64,000 bases of DNA, taken from NCBI GenBank assembly GCA_916610825.1, contig OU744450.1:15071767-15135766 (forward strand), written 5' to 3'. The notes below the pieces were generated by a model, which was not told the DNA's origin, did no database searches, and saw only the letters and a program-made list of their open reading frames with translations. The stretch comes from Haliclystus octoradiatus (lineage: Eukaryota > Cnidaria > Staurozoa > Stauromedusae > Haliclystidae). The translations under genes and the position numbers were made by a program. Positions within the stretch are counted from its first letter, which is position 1. Every line of letters begins with the position of its first letter. Below, one piece after another: positions 22,081-33,780 of this stretch.

Positions 22081-25000
22081 CTTTTGCCAGGCAAGAAGTG
22101 GTAAGTAAAACAATGTCGAATTTTGAAGGGAACATGTGTCTATTTGCCAATTTTTTTTCTGAAAATTACAACTTTTTTCAATTGCATGTCGGACTTCAGC
22201 TGACAACTCGACCAACTCAATGCGTCCGTTGTGTATTTGATACAAGGTAATCAATATGTTTAACAGATACTTTCTTCCATGTAATAATTATGTCTGCTGT
22301 TTGTTTGATTATTCACGTTTTTATTTAAGTATATGCGAGTGTCATTCTCTTTTATTTATTAGTTCGTTCTTGGTTAAATAAAATGAATGTATGAATCCTC
22401 TTGAAATTTCTAAAGTAATGAGCAATGCAGGTACTTATAGAATGATGTAGATAAATTATTGCACTTATTGATGAAATGTTCATAAATTATCCGGGATTGT
22501 CTAGATATAAATTTAAATTCGTATACTGTTTAATGTAACTATGACCAACTAATAATTACTTGAAATTTTGAAATTGAAGGATTACGAATGCTGCCTGTTA
22601 CATGTTTTAATTGATATTACAAGGGACATATTGAATTGCTTGTTTAAAAGTATTCGCTTCTGATTTTCATGAAATCCCTTAAGATTGAAACTGCTATTAA
22701 ACGGACTGAAATTCAAATATGTAATATCAGTAATTTGTAAGATAAGTCAAGTAATTATTCTCTTATCTTTCTTTAGAACTGATAGCTTTTAAATTCGTGA
22801 ATAGCGAACCATGTTATAGTAACCCAGCTAGAAGTCCTACTATCTGCAACATTCAGGTTAGAAGAATAAAAGGAACATGATTTAAATAATGAGATTTCTA
22901 ATTTTCATATTTGAGATTGTAATTATATATTATCTCTTTTTAGACAGAATTAGCTGTGAAACTGGTACAGAACGATGATGATGAATTTATATTACGATGA
23001 AAGTAATCATGAACAATGCTGCAAAATCCAGGTCAGTCATTTAATATTTTTATGATATTTTTATGATTTTTATAATATCTTTGGGAATTATTCGGAAGGC
23101 AACTTTAAACCGAGAACGCAGAAGGAAATCTGTTTAGACATCCTGAAATAGACACGAATTTGGGAAGAGGTCAAACCATATGGTTATAGCTCAGTCAGTA
23201 GACCGGCCTCAGTAGACCGGCAATTGATATAGATGAAACGGCATTTTTTGCAGTCATGCACGATGAAATCATTTTAACTTATCGGTTATAATGCAAGAAT
23301 ATGATATTTGATAGGATTGCTAGTGAAAATTAACTGCTTGAAGATTGACTAATTTAAGCATGAACTATTGACCATATGACATAAAATTGTTTTTTGTAGA
23401 TACATGATGAAAGCTATGCAAATGGTACAAGATGAATGATAGTAACATAAAGCTGCAGATGTCAGGTGAAGTTTTATACTCCTAATGTTTATCTGTGTGA
23501 AAGAGCAATTGTATGAACATTTCTCGAGTTGATTCTTACATTTCATCGATAATTGCACGTGTTGCCGGTTATCAAATAAGGATTCTTTAGCACTCGAAAA
23601 TTCATTAATTTATACATCGTCGTCAATAATTACTGTTATAAATTCAGTTTTGTAGCCAGCGAAGTACTAAAATCTCGCTTGCCGTTATTGGTTACCCAAA
23701 TAAGTATGCAGTATTGATAAACGAATGTATGATAAACGAATCATAGTCTTGTTGGCCTTGGCTTCTTAGTGTCCAAACCGCTTTGATAGTGTGAGATAAT
23801 AAAACCTTTCCATAAGGTAATAGTATAGTATGAGATACAAAATATTTCTTTTTGCTTATTTTTCAGGCAAACGAACATGGTTTAAAGCTAATGAACAAAT
23901 GATGATCTTTGACGTGTCTGATGTTGTCATGTAATCATGAACAATGTTGCGAAATCCAGGTCAGTCATTTGATATTTTAATGATCATCTTTATATAACTT
24001 GCGAGGAAATAGATTTGATAGGATAACCAATGGAAAATTTATAGTACTGTATAGAGTGATGTTTTGTTTTGAGGATTATTCGAAAGGCAGTTTCATTCGG
24101 AAACGCAGAAGGAAGTCAATTTTGTTATCTGGTTATTGCTCAGTCAGTATTAGACGGCAATTGATATCAATACAGTAATACGGAATTATTTTGCAGTGGT
24201 TCACGATGAAATACTTTTAACTGAACTATTTTAATGCAAGAATAATATCTTTAATAGAATGGCCAATGAAAAATAACTTCTTGAAGATTGACTAATTTGA
24301 ACATGAAATATTAACCATGTAACATAAAATTGTTTTTTGTAGATACATGATGAAAGCTATGCAAATGGTACAAGCTGAATGATAGTAACATAAAGCTGCA
24401 GATGTCAGGTGAAGTTTTATACTCCTAATGTTTATCTGTGTGGAAGAGCAATTACATGAATATTTTTCAAGTTGATTCTTACATTTCATTCGATAATTGC
24501 ACGTGTTGCCGGTTGTCAAATATGGATTCATTGTTTTTTTAGTTTTGGATTCTTTAAAATTCATCAATTTATACATCGTCGTCAATAACTACTTTTAAAA
24601 ATTCAGTTCTTGTAGCCAGTGAAGTAAAATAAAAGCCCTCTTGCCGTTATTGGTTACCCAAATAAGCATTTTGATAAAATCATCATGGTTTTGTTGACCT
24701 TGGCTTCTTAGTGTCCGAAACCGCTTTGATAGTGTGAGATAATGAAACCTTTCCATAAGGTAATGGTATAGTATGAGATACTACATATTTCTTTTTGCTT
24801 ATTTTTCAGGCAAACGAACATGGTTTAAAGCTAATAAAGAAATGATGATCTTTGACGTGTCTAATGTTGTCATGTAATCATGAACAAAGTTGCGATATCA
24901 AGGTCAGTCATTTGATATTTTAATGATCAACTTTATATAATTTGCGAGGAAATAGATTTGATAGGATGACCAATGGAATATTTATAGTACTGTATAGAAT

Positions 25001-26124
25001 GATTTTTTGTTTGAGGATTATTCGAAGGCAGTTTCATTCGGAAGCGCAGAAGGAGATTTATTTTGTTATCTGGTTATAGCTCAGTCATTAGATCTTGTAG
25101 ACCGCAATTGATATCAGTACAGTAATACGGAGTTATTTTGCAGTGGTGCACGATGAAACCCTTTTAACTGAACTATTATAATGCAAGAATAATATCTTTG
25201 ATAGAATGGCCAATGAAAAATAACTTCTTGAAGATTGACTAATTTGAACATGAAATATTAACTATGTAACATAAAAACGTATATTTCTTGTAGATACATG
25301 ATGAAAGCTATGCAAATGGTACAAGATGAATGATAGTAACATGTATCAAGCAAACATAATAGCTGCAGATGTCAGGTGAAGTTTTATATTCCTAATGTTT
25401 ATCTGTGTGAAAGAGCAATTACTTAAATATTTCTCGAGTTGATTCTTACATTTCATTCGATAATTGCACGTGTTGCCGGTTGTCAAATATGGATTCTTTG
25501 TTTCTTTAGTTTTGGATTCTTTAAAATTCATCAATTTATACATCGTCGTCAATAACTACTTTTAATAATTCAGTTCTTGTAGCCAGCGAAGTAGAATAAA
25601 AGCCCGCTTGCCGTTATTAGTTACCCAAATAAGCATTTTGATAAAATCATCATAGTTTTGTTGGCCTTAGCTTTTTAGTGTGCGAAACCGCTTTGATAGT
25701 GTGAGATATTAAAAGACTTTTCCATAAGGTAATGGTATAGTATGAGATACTAAATATTTCTTTTTGCTTATTTTTCAGGCAAACGAACATGGTTTAAAGA
25801 TAATAAAGAAATGATGATGGCGAATGATGATCTATGGCGTGTCCGATATTGTCTAGTCGAGGGTCCCAGGGGGTGGGATTGAAGAGTTTAAATGAGCAGC
25901 AGCCATTGTACTGTTTTCGTTGTTGTTTTTGGACAAACAAGATTAAAAAGATATCAAAGGGCTAGCTAGTACTTAATTTCATAAAATCGAATTTCAAATC
26001 TTTTTTCAAACAAGGCTGCTCGTGATTTTGAACTCTTCAAGTAGTAGATAAAGCAATTATTAGCGATTTGTTATTTAGGTTAGTTACCTTATGTGATAAT
26101 GCCTTTTAATTTCACAGTTGGAAT

Positions 26125-26217
26125 CGTCGTATGCTGATGGACGCCGGATGCTGTTGGTCGTCGGATGCTGTTGGTCGTCGGATGCTGTTGGTCGTCGGAT
26201 GGTGTTGGTCGTCGAAA
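26125..26217 (+). repeat. 17-bp minisatellite (GTCGTCGGATGCTGTTG), copy A
   Basis: About four tandem units with small changes, starting right after a TTTCACAG acceptor-like site. Copy B has a shorter version at about 30727-30775. Confidence 0.85.
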
Positions 26218-26364
26218 GAGGGTAGTATATTGTTTGTTGTGATTTTTTCCTTAGCAAGGTGGTCGTCGGAAGCTGTTAGTAAGTGGTTTGTTATTTTGTT
26301 GTTTGTTATGCTTTTCTCATGTTCAGGTCGTCGCAAATACTGTAAGTAAGGCTCTTTTTTTGTT

Positions 26365-26512
26365 TTTGTTGTTGCTGCAACAAAAATAACAACAACAACA
26401 ACAACAAAATTGTTGTTGTTGTTGCTATTTTTGTTCTTTGCTGCAACAAAAATAGCAACAACAACAACAACAAAATTGTTGTTGTTGTTGCTATTTTTGT
26501 TGTTGTTGTGTT
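26365..26512. repeat. Nested CAA/TTG palindromes, copy A
   Basis: Runs of AAC and GTT triplets form back-to-back perfect palindromes (AACAACAACAAAATTGTTG type), each flanked by TTTTTGTTG / CAACAAAAA. Two units are present here; copy B (about 30925-31008) has one. They would form strong hairpins or cruciforms. Confidence 0.88.
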
Positions 26513-26847
26513 TTGTTTATGTGGGTGGGTGGAGTCACGTAGCCTGTCTACAGGCTAAAACCTTTCTAGAGTGGTGGGAAAGGTCTTGGTCTGTCCACAG
26601 GCTATATAGTCACGTGGATAGTTGTTTATTGATCTTGCTATTATTTCTATTTTTAGTTAGATTTTGGTCGTCTGATGCTGAATTATCGCAGAGCTGGTCA
26701 AGGCAGCTCGTAAGTATTGTAGGATTCCCCCTCCCCTTAGTCGTTTGGGACCCTCGACTAGACAATGGGACATTTCCTGGTGAGTTTGGTTCAATCTATT
26801 CCCCCAAAACAATGTAATTAGCAGAAAGTGATCAAAATCTACTAGAT

Positions 26848-26962
26848 AAGGAACAATAGATGTAAAACCTATTGTTAAAAAGGAACAATAGTTGTAAAAC
26901 CTATTGTTAAAAAGGAACAATAGGTGTAAAACCTATTGAGGAACAATAGGTGTAAAACCTAT
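26848..26962. repeat. 33-bp tandem hairpin repeat, copy A
   Basis: Four units of GGAACAATAGGTGTAAAACC then TATTGTTAAAAA. Each unit is an inverted repeat (AATAGGT / ACCTATT). Copy B has three units at about 31347-31440. Confidence 0.88.
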
Positions 26963-27011
26963 TGTTAAATAAAATCTATAATTAATCTATTGTTTCGTTT
27001 GATGGCCATTG

Positions 27012-27019
27012 TGACGTCA
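27012..27019. promoter_or_regulatory. CRE-type palindrome TGACGTCA (also 31483-31490)
   Basis: A perfect CRE consensus just after the 33-bp hairpin repeat, kept in both duplicated halves. There is no other promoter evidence, so a regulatory role is a guess. Confidence 0.25.
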
Positions 27020-27079
27020 GAGTGATAAGTAGCCTCGATTATTCAGCACCAGCTAGAGGTTAGGCTCCGCAATTATCAG

Positions 27080-27260
27080 AGGATTTGGTACAAGTAATCC
27101 GGATATTTAATCTGGTCCGGTTATCTTCCTTGATCGGTTATTCCGTACAAGAATCTTTTGAACCGGTAATCCGTATCTGTCCCGGATATATTGTCTTCGG
27201 ATTTTATCCGGCATTTTGATTATTATTTCCGATTTCCGGATTATTTTTTAGTCTGATCCA
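27080..27260. repeat. Cluster of ATCCGG/CCGGAT motifs, copy A
   Basis: ATCCGG, CCGGAT and variants occur about ten times on both strands in 180 bp of otherwise AT-rich DNA. The same cluster lies at about 31558-31750 in copy B. Purpose unknown. Confidence 0.6.
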
Positions 27261-27895
27261 ATGAATCCCGAATATAAATAACGTAGCAACATTTTTATAA
27301 GCTATAATGAAGAAAATGTCTTTCAAGGCATCATACGTATCTATTGGTAACCAGGAAAGTAGAAAATCTTCATCCGTACACGTCCAGAAGTTATCCGACA
27401 TGATCCGATTCAACAACACTGTCGTCATGCATTGAAGGGATAATTCACACATGATATTGCGTATTTTTCGATCGTAGGATTTATTTTAGGATGTTCCATG
27501 AGTTTTCATTTGCTAACTGTTGCAAAATAGTTATTCTTGGGTCCTGTTTCCTATCATAAATTGCATTTATAATACTAGACTGCAACGTAAACTCAATGGA
27601 ATGATCTGCATGAAGATATCCTGACTGATAAATATAGCACTAGGGATACCTGCATGTCCTCCACGAAGTCGAACTGCAAGACCTTGTCGTGGTGTGGAGA
27701 CTCAGTTTAACCAATTACAGTTAATTCTGCCAACACAGCATCCGCATTATTACAGGCATACATTGAAGTTGCTCAAGGCTGGGATAAATCTGCATCATAG
27801 AGGATGAAATGAGACCGATAAACTCACAACATGTAAATAATACTTTCTTGGTTTAACTTTTATTATTGCAGTTATTGGTTAAATGTTCATAAAGT

Positions 27896-30800
27896 GTAAT
27901 TATATATTATCTCTTTTTAGACAGAATGTGCTACGAAACTGGTACAGAATAATGATGATGAATTTTATACTACACAGAAAATAATAATGAACAATGCTGC
28001 AAAATTCAGGTCAGTCATTTGATATTTTTATGATCGTCTCTATATATAGAATGCGAATAAAATAGCTTTGACAGGATGACCAATGGAAAACTTAAAGTAA
28101 AACAGAATGATTTTTTGTCATAATATAATATACCGTCAGATGAACTTTTATACTCTTGATGTTTATCTGTGTGAAAGAGCAATTACATGAATATTTCTCG
28201 AGCTGATTCTTACATTTCATTCGATAATTGCACGTGTTGCCGGTTGTCAAATAAGGATTCTGTAGCATTCAAAAATTCTTTAATTTATACATCGTCGTCA
28301 TGAAATACTGTTATTAACTCAGTTTTGTATTCAGCGAAGTTCTAGAATCCTGCTTGCCGTTATTGGTTACCCAAATAAGCATTTTGATAAACTCATCATA
28401 GTTTTGTTGGCCTTAGCTTTTTAGTGTCCGAAACCACTTTGATAGTGTGAGATAATGAAACCTTTCCATAAAGAAATGGTATAGTATGAGATACAAAATA
28501 TTTCTTTTTGCTTATTTTTCAGGCAAACGAGCATGGTTTAAAGCTAATCAACAAATGATGATCTTTGACGTGTCTAATGTTGTCATGTAATCATGAACAA
28601 TGTTGCGAAATCCAGGTCAGTCATTTGATATTTTAATGATCATCTTTATATAATTTGCGAGGAAATAGATTGATGGGATGACCAATGGGAAATTTATAGT
28701 ACTGTATAGAATGATTATTTGTTTTGAGGATTATTCGAAAGGCAGTTTCATTCGGAAACGCAGAAGGATATTAATTTTGTTATCTGGTTATTGCTCAGTC
28801 AGTATTAGACGGCAATTGATATCAATACAGTAATACGGAATTATTTTGCAGTGGTTCACGATGAAATACTTTTAACTGAACTATTATAATGCAAGAATTA
28901 TATCTTTAATAGAATGGCCAATGAAAAATAACTTCTTGAAGATTGACTAATTTGAACATGAAATATTAACCATGTAACATAAAATTGTTTTTTGTAGATA
29001 CATGATGAAAGCTATGCAAATGGTACAAAATGAATGATAGTAACATAAAGCTGCAGATGTCAGGTGAAGTTTTATACTCCTAATGTTTATCTGTGTGGAA
29101 GAGCAATTACATGAATATTCCTCAAGTTGATTCTTACATTTCATTCGATAATTGCACGTGTTGCCGGTTGTCAAATATGGATTCTTTGTTTCTTTAGTTT
29201 TGGATTCTTTAAAATTCATCAATTTATACACCGTCGTCAATAATTACTTTTAAAAATTGAGTTCTTGTAGCCAACGAAGTTCAATAGAAGCCCGCTTGCC
29301 GTTATTGGTTACCCAAATAAGCATTTTGATAAACTCATCATGGTTTTGTTGGCCTTAGATTTTCAGTGTCCGAAACCGCTCTGATAGTGTGAGATAATGA
29401 AACCTTTCCATAAGGTAATGGTATAGTATGAGATACAAAATATTTCTTTTTGCTTATTTTTCAGGCAAACGAACATGGTTTAAAGCTAATAAAGAAATGA
29501 TGATCTTTGACGTGTCTAATGTTGTCATGTAATCATGAACAATGTTGCGAAATCCAGGTCAGTCATTTGATATTTTAATGATCATCTTTATATAATTTGC
29601 GAGGAAATATATTTGATAGGATGACCAATGGAAAATTTATAGTACTGTATAGAATGATTTTTTGTTTTGAGGATTATTTGAAAGGCAGTTTCATTCGGAA
29701 ACGCAGGAGGAAATCAATTTTGTTATCTGGTTATAGCTCAGTCAGTATTAGACGGCAATTGATATCAGTACAGTAATACAGAATTATTTTTGCAGTGGTA
29801 CACGTGAAATCCTTTTAACTGATCTATTATAATGCAAGAATAATATCTTTGATAGAATGGCCAATGAAAAATAACTTCTTGAAGATTGACGAATTTGAAC
29901 ATGAAATATTAACCATGTAACATAAAATTGTTTTTTGTAGATACATGATGAAAGCTATGCAAATGATACAAGATGAATGATAGTAACATAAAGCTGCAGA
30001 TGTCAGGTGAAGTTTTATATTCCTAATGTTTATCTGTGTGGAAGAGCAATTACATGAATATTCCCCAAGTTGATTCTTACATGTCATTCGATAATTGCAC
30101 GTGTTTCCAGTTGTCAAATATGGATTCTTTGTTTCTTTAGTTTTGGATTCTTTAAAATTCATCAATTTATACATCTCGTCAATAACTACTTCGATAAAAG
30201 CTCGCTTGTCGTTATTGGTTACCCAAATAAGCATTTTGATAAAATCATCATAGTTTTGTTGGCCTTAGCTTTTTAGTGTGCGAAACCGGTTTGATGGTGT
30301 GAGATAATAAAAGACTCTTCCATAAGGTAATGGTATAGTATGAGATACTAAATATTTCTTTTTGCTTATTTTTCAGGCAAACGAACATGGTTTAAAGATA
30401 ATTAAGAAATGATGATGGCGAATGATGATCTATGGCGTGTCCGATATTGTCTAGTCGAGGGTCCCAGGGGGTGGGATTGAAGAGTTTAAATGAGCAGCAG
30501 CCATTGTACTGTTTTCGTTGTTGTTTTTGGACAAACAAGATTAAAAAGATATCAAAGGGCTAGCTGGTACTTAATTTCATAAAATCGAATTTCAAAACTT
30601 TTTTCAAACAAGGCTGCTCGTGAATTTGAGCTCTTCAAGTAGTAGATAAAGCAATTATTAGCGATTTGTTATTTAGGTTAGTTACCTTATGTGATATGCC
30701 TTTTAATTTCACAGTTGGAATCGTCGTATGCTGATGGACGCCGGATGCTGTTGGTCGTCGGATGCTGTTGGTCGTCGAAAGAGGGTAGTATATTGTTTGT

Positions 30801-32340
30801 TGTGATTTTTTCCTTAGCAAGGTGGTCGTCCGAAGCTGTTAGTAAGTGGTTTGTTATTTTGTTGTTTGTTATGCTTTTCTCATGTTCAGGTCGTCGCAAA
30901 TACTGTAAGTAAGGCTCTTTTTTTGTTTTTGTTGTTGCTGCAACAAAAATAACAACAACAACAACAACAAAATTGTTGTTGTTGTTGCTATTTTTGTTGT
31001 TGTTGTGTTTTGTTTATGTGGGTGGGTGGAGTCACGTAGCCTGTCTACAGGCTAAAACCTTTCTAGAGTGGTGGGAAAGGTCTTGGTCTGTCCACAGGCT
31101 ATATAGTCACGTGGATAGTTGTTTATTGATCTTGCTATTATTTCTATTTTTAGTTAGATTTTGGTCGTCTGATGCTGAATTATCGCAGAGCTGGTCAAGG
31201 CAGCTCGTAAGTATTGTAGGATGCCCCCTCCCCTTAGTCGTTTGGGACCCTCGACTAGACAATGGGACATTTCCTGGTGAGTTTGGTTCAATCTATTCCC
31301 CCAAAACAATGTAATTAGCAGAAAGTGATCAAAATCTACTAGATAAGGAACAATAGATGTAAAACCTATTGTTAAAAAGGAACAATAGCTGTAAAACCTA
31401 TTGTTAAAAAGGAACAATAGGTGTAAAACCTATTGTTAAATAAAATTTATAATTAATCTATTGTTTCTTTTGATGGCCATTGTGACGTCAGAGTGATAAG
31501 TAGCCTCGATTATTCAGCACCAGCTAGAGGTTAGGCTCTGCAATTATCAGAGGATTAGGTACAAGTAATCCGGGTGTTTAATCCGGTCCGGTTATCTTCC
31601 TTGATCCGTTATTCCGTACAAGAATCTTTTGAACCGGTAGTCCGTAACTGTCTCGGATATATCGTCTTCGGATTTTATCCGGCATTTTGATCATTTTTTC
31701 CGGTTTCCGGATTATTTTTTATTCGGATCCAATGAATCCCGAATATAAATAACGTAGCAATATTTTTATAAGCTATAATGAAGAAAATATCTTTCAAGGC
31801 ATCATACGTATCTATTGGTAACCAGGAAAGTAGAAAATATTCATCCGTACACGTCCAGAAGTTATCCGACACGATCCGATTCAACAACACTGTCGTCATG
31901 CATTGTATGGATGATTTACACATAAGATTGCCTATTTTTCGATCGTAGGATTTATTTTAGGATGTTCCATGAGTTTCATTTGCTAACTGTTGCAAAAATA
32001 GTTATACTTAGGCCCTCTTTCCTATCATAAATTGCATTTTTTTCAATACTAGACTGCAACGTAAACTCAATGGATTGATCTGAATGAAGATATCCTGACT
32101 GATAAATATAGCACTAGGGATACCTGCATGTCCTCCACGAAGTCGAACTTCTGGAACTTGTCGTGGTGTAGAGGCTCAGTTTAACTAATTACAGTTAATT
32201 CTGCCAACACAATATCGGCATTATTACAGGCATACATTGAAGTTGCTCAAGGCTGGGATAAATTTGCACCATAGAGGATGAAATGAGACCGCTAAACTCA
32301 CAACATGTAAATTATACTTTCTTTGTTTAATTTATTATAG
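27896..32340 (+). repeat. Segmental tandem duplication, copy B
   Basis: Colinear with copy A but about 530 bp shorter. The first module has lost about 320 bp, and the triplet palindrome, the 17-bp minisatellite and the 33-bp hairpin repeat each have fewer units. Copy B ends at about 32339, where sequence unrelated to the start of copy A begins. Confidence 0.88.
30446..31263 (+). mobile_element. TIR element in copy B
   Basis: Colinear with the element at 25848-26766, with the same terminal repeats and the same insertion point. It is about 100 bp shorter through loss of one CAA/TTG palindrome unit and two minisatellite units. Confidence 0.75.
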
Positions 32341-32419
32341 TTTTGGGAGTACTACTGAGCACAGAATGAATGAAGATGACACACAGTACAATCATGATAT
32401 AGTGGCATAATTATGTCAG

Positions 32420-33540
32420 GTTAGTATGATACTGCTGAAAAAGACACCTATGACATTCACCTCTGTAAGTAAGAAGGATGTACAGTATACTTTATTTCGT
32501 TTTTATTCCATTTTTTAATGGTTAAACATTTAGAGTTGCGGCGGAGAGACGCATGGGATACTTGTTTATTTGATTAAGATAGATTAAAATTGTTATGATT
32601 ATCTGTTCTAATATTGACTAACACAGCTATTGATCAAAGGCGAGATGAATATCTCCGCCAAAGTTACTTATTCCAACTTCAACAATTGCTTTTACGGTAC
32701 TATGGACTATCTCATGTTGAGGCATTCGAGTTTTACCTTATAATAATCATTTTCGCAGTCATATTGCGCAATCTACGGGTCTTTACGAGGAAGTTTATAA
32801 AAAAGTTAGAGTATCACACCCATTCTGTAGTTTAATTGTAGTATTACCTTAATCTTACAGGTTGCTTTGAACCGCGACACAAACAGTTTGGTACATCGTT
32901 TTGGCTCGACAGTTTGGAATAAATGGAATTGAACATGATCGGTTCAAAGATTGGTATATTAGTACATAAAATATGCAGTAATAACTTGACAGCTTAAACA
33001 ATATATATATATATTCAATGAGTATGCCTGTTTTTACAAACTGATAAAGTCAAACTTTAATTCTTATTGTAAATAAAACTACGAAATTGTAAATGCTGAA
33101 GAACGATGTCATCGAAAAATCAAAACATTGAGCACGTGGCCATTGCAGAGCAGAAGAAAACGGATTTTACAGACTTTTAGACTTTCATCGATAAAAGTAG
33201 AAGAAATATTATTCAACTATATCAATTATAATTACATGACTAACTCTTAAAATAGTAATGTATGTTAGTCATAGTAAGTTAGACAACAAAGATATAGCGT
33301 TGACATTTTTAATTATACAAATTTGATTTTTGTTATTCACAAATATTTCAGTGTTACTGATTAATTTATGTTTGCAATACCTGTATGTATACTCTCATTT
33401 ACATGTAGAACTTCCGCATAGATATAATAAAACGCTTTCAAAATTGAAAATATTTCACATTTCATCAAGATATCTTCAAATATTTTATAAATCAAACAGC
33501 CCTATTAAAGGGGTCTCATATCTAGAAGGGTTCATTCTCT
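32420..33540. other. No gene recognised
   Basis: AT-rich sequence. A 73-codon frame at 32614-32835 (begins after an ACACAG, acceptor-like) is hydrophobic and unsupported. A short (AT)n lies at about 33002-33014. Confidence 0.45.
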
Positions 33541-33544
33541 ACGT

Positions 33545-33780
33545 ACAGTAAATATCTAGAAAATTTCAAGATAGCTCTTTCGAATCATCAAAAGAATGCC
33601 CAATTCACAATAGAGGGATGTTTGAAATTTTTTCCGTTTGTCCTAAGAACACATTCAGATGTTAAAACACTTCATAATTCCCAAGAAACCCCAAACCTAA
33701 AAATAGCTCTTTAGAATGATCGAAACAAAGCCAAAATCACATCAGAGAGGATCCATTTCCCAATGAACTGTTACTTGGTC
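33545..33780 (-). repeat. Diverged satellite monomers in inverse orientation
   Basis: About two monomers related to the array at 48306-64000, read on the opposite strand. Shared blocks include TTTGTCC..AGAACAC, CATAATTCCCAAGAAACC, AATAGCTCTTT and CAATTCAC.ATAGAGGG. The order and spacing match the array, but about a third of positions differ. This is an old outlying copy, more than 14 kb from the array. Confidence 0.75.

Larger units (their letters stand above)
25848..26766 (+). mobile_element. TIR element in copy A
   Basis: Ends are ATTGTCTAGTCGAGGGTCCC and its inverse, interrupting a type a segment after GTGTCCGATATTGTC. The element carries a GTC-rich minisatellite and CAA/TTG palindromes. 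Because an identical insertion is present in copy B, it moved in before the 4.5-5 kb duplication. Its longest frame (about 135 codons, with poly-Leu from TTG repeats) is not convincing as a protein. Superfamily unknown. Confidence 0.75.
22917..27895 (+). repeat. Segmental tandem duplication, copy A
   Basis: Runs from the AATTATATATTATCTC motif before the first type a segment to the recurrence of the same motif at about 27896. It contains modules of about 940 bp (type a acceptors at 23866, 24809 and 25778), the TIR element and about 1.1 kb of shared 3' sequence with ATCCGG motifs. Module-to-module similarity is high, so the array is fairly recent. Confidence 0.88.
22777..32419 (+). ncRNA. Putative non-coding RNA gene with tandemly duplicated exons
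   Basis: Plus-strand segments bounded by pyrimidine-rich acceptors and GT donors recur. The lead segment is 22777-22856. Type a segments (88-93 bp, ending AATCATGAACAATG then CAG|GTCAGT) are at 22944-23031, 23867-23959, 24810-24902, 27921-28009, 28523-28615 and 29465-29557. Type a copies starting at 25779 and 30377 are broken by a transposon. Type b segments (66-82 bp, ending GATGTCAG|GTGAAG) are at 23400-23465, 24343-24408, 25294-25375, 28998-29063 and 29941-30006. The last segment is 32341-32419, ending GTCAG|GTTAGT. Splice sites are kept in every copy, while all three frames of type a hold stops, so coding is unlikely. A long non-coding RNA is the simplest reading; transcription is inferred. 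Confidence 0.5.

Noticed and set aside
23178..23215. TATAGCTCAGTCAGTAGA, resembling a Pol III A box, repeated in the modules
   Set aside because: No B box follows at a proper distance in any module.
24292..24585. A frame of about 97 codons on the minus strand, seen in five modules (23349, 24292, 25346, 28947, 29827)
   Set aside because: It recurs because the modules are recent duplicates; copies are truncated or shifted in three of five, there is no recognisable domain, and it overlaps exon-like segments of the plus strand.
26410..26817. Plus-strand frame of 135 codons and its copy at 30973
   Set aside because: The N-terminal half is poly-Leu from TTG repeats and it ends across the terminal inverted repeat; nothing supports a protein.
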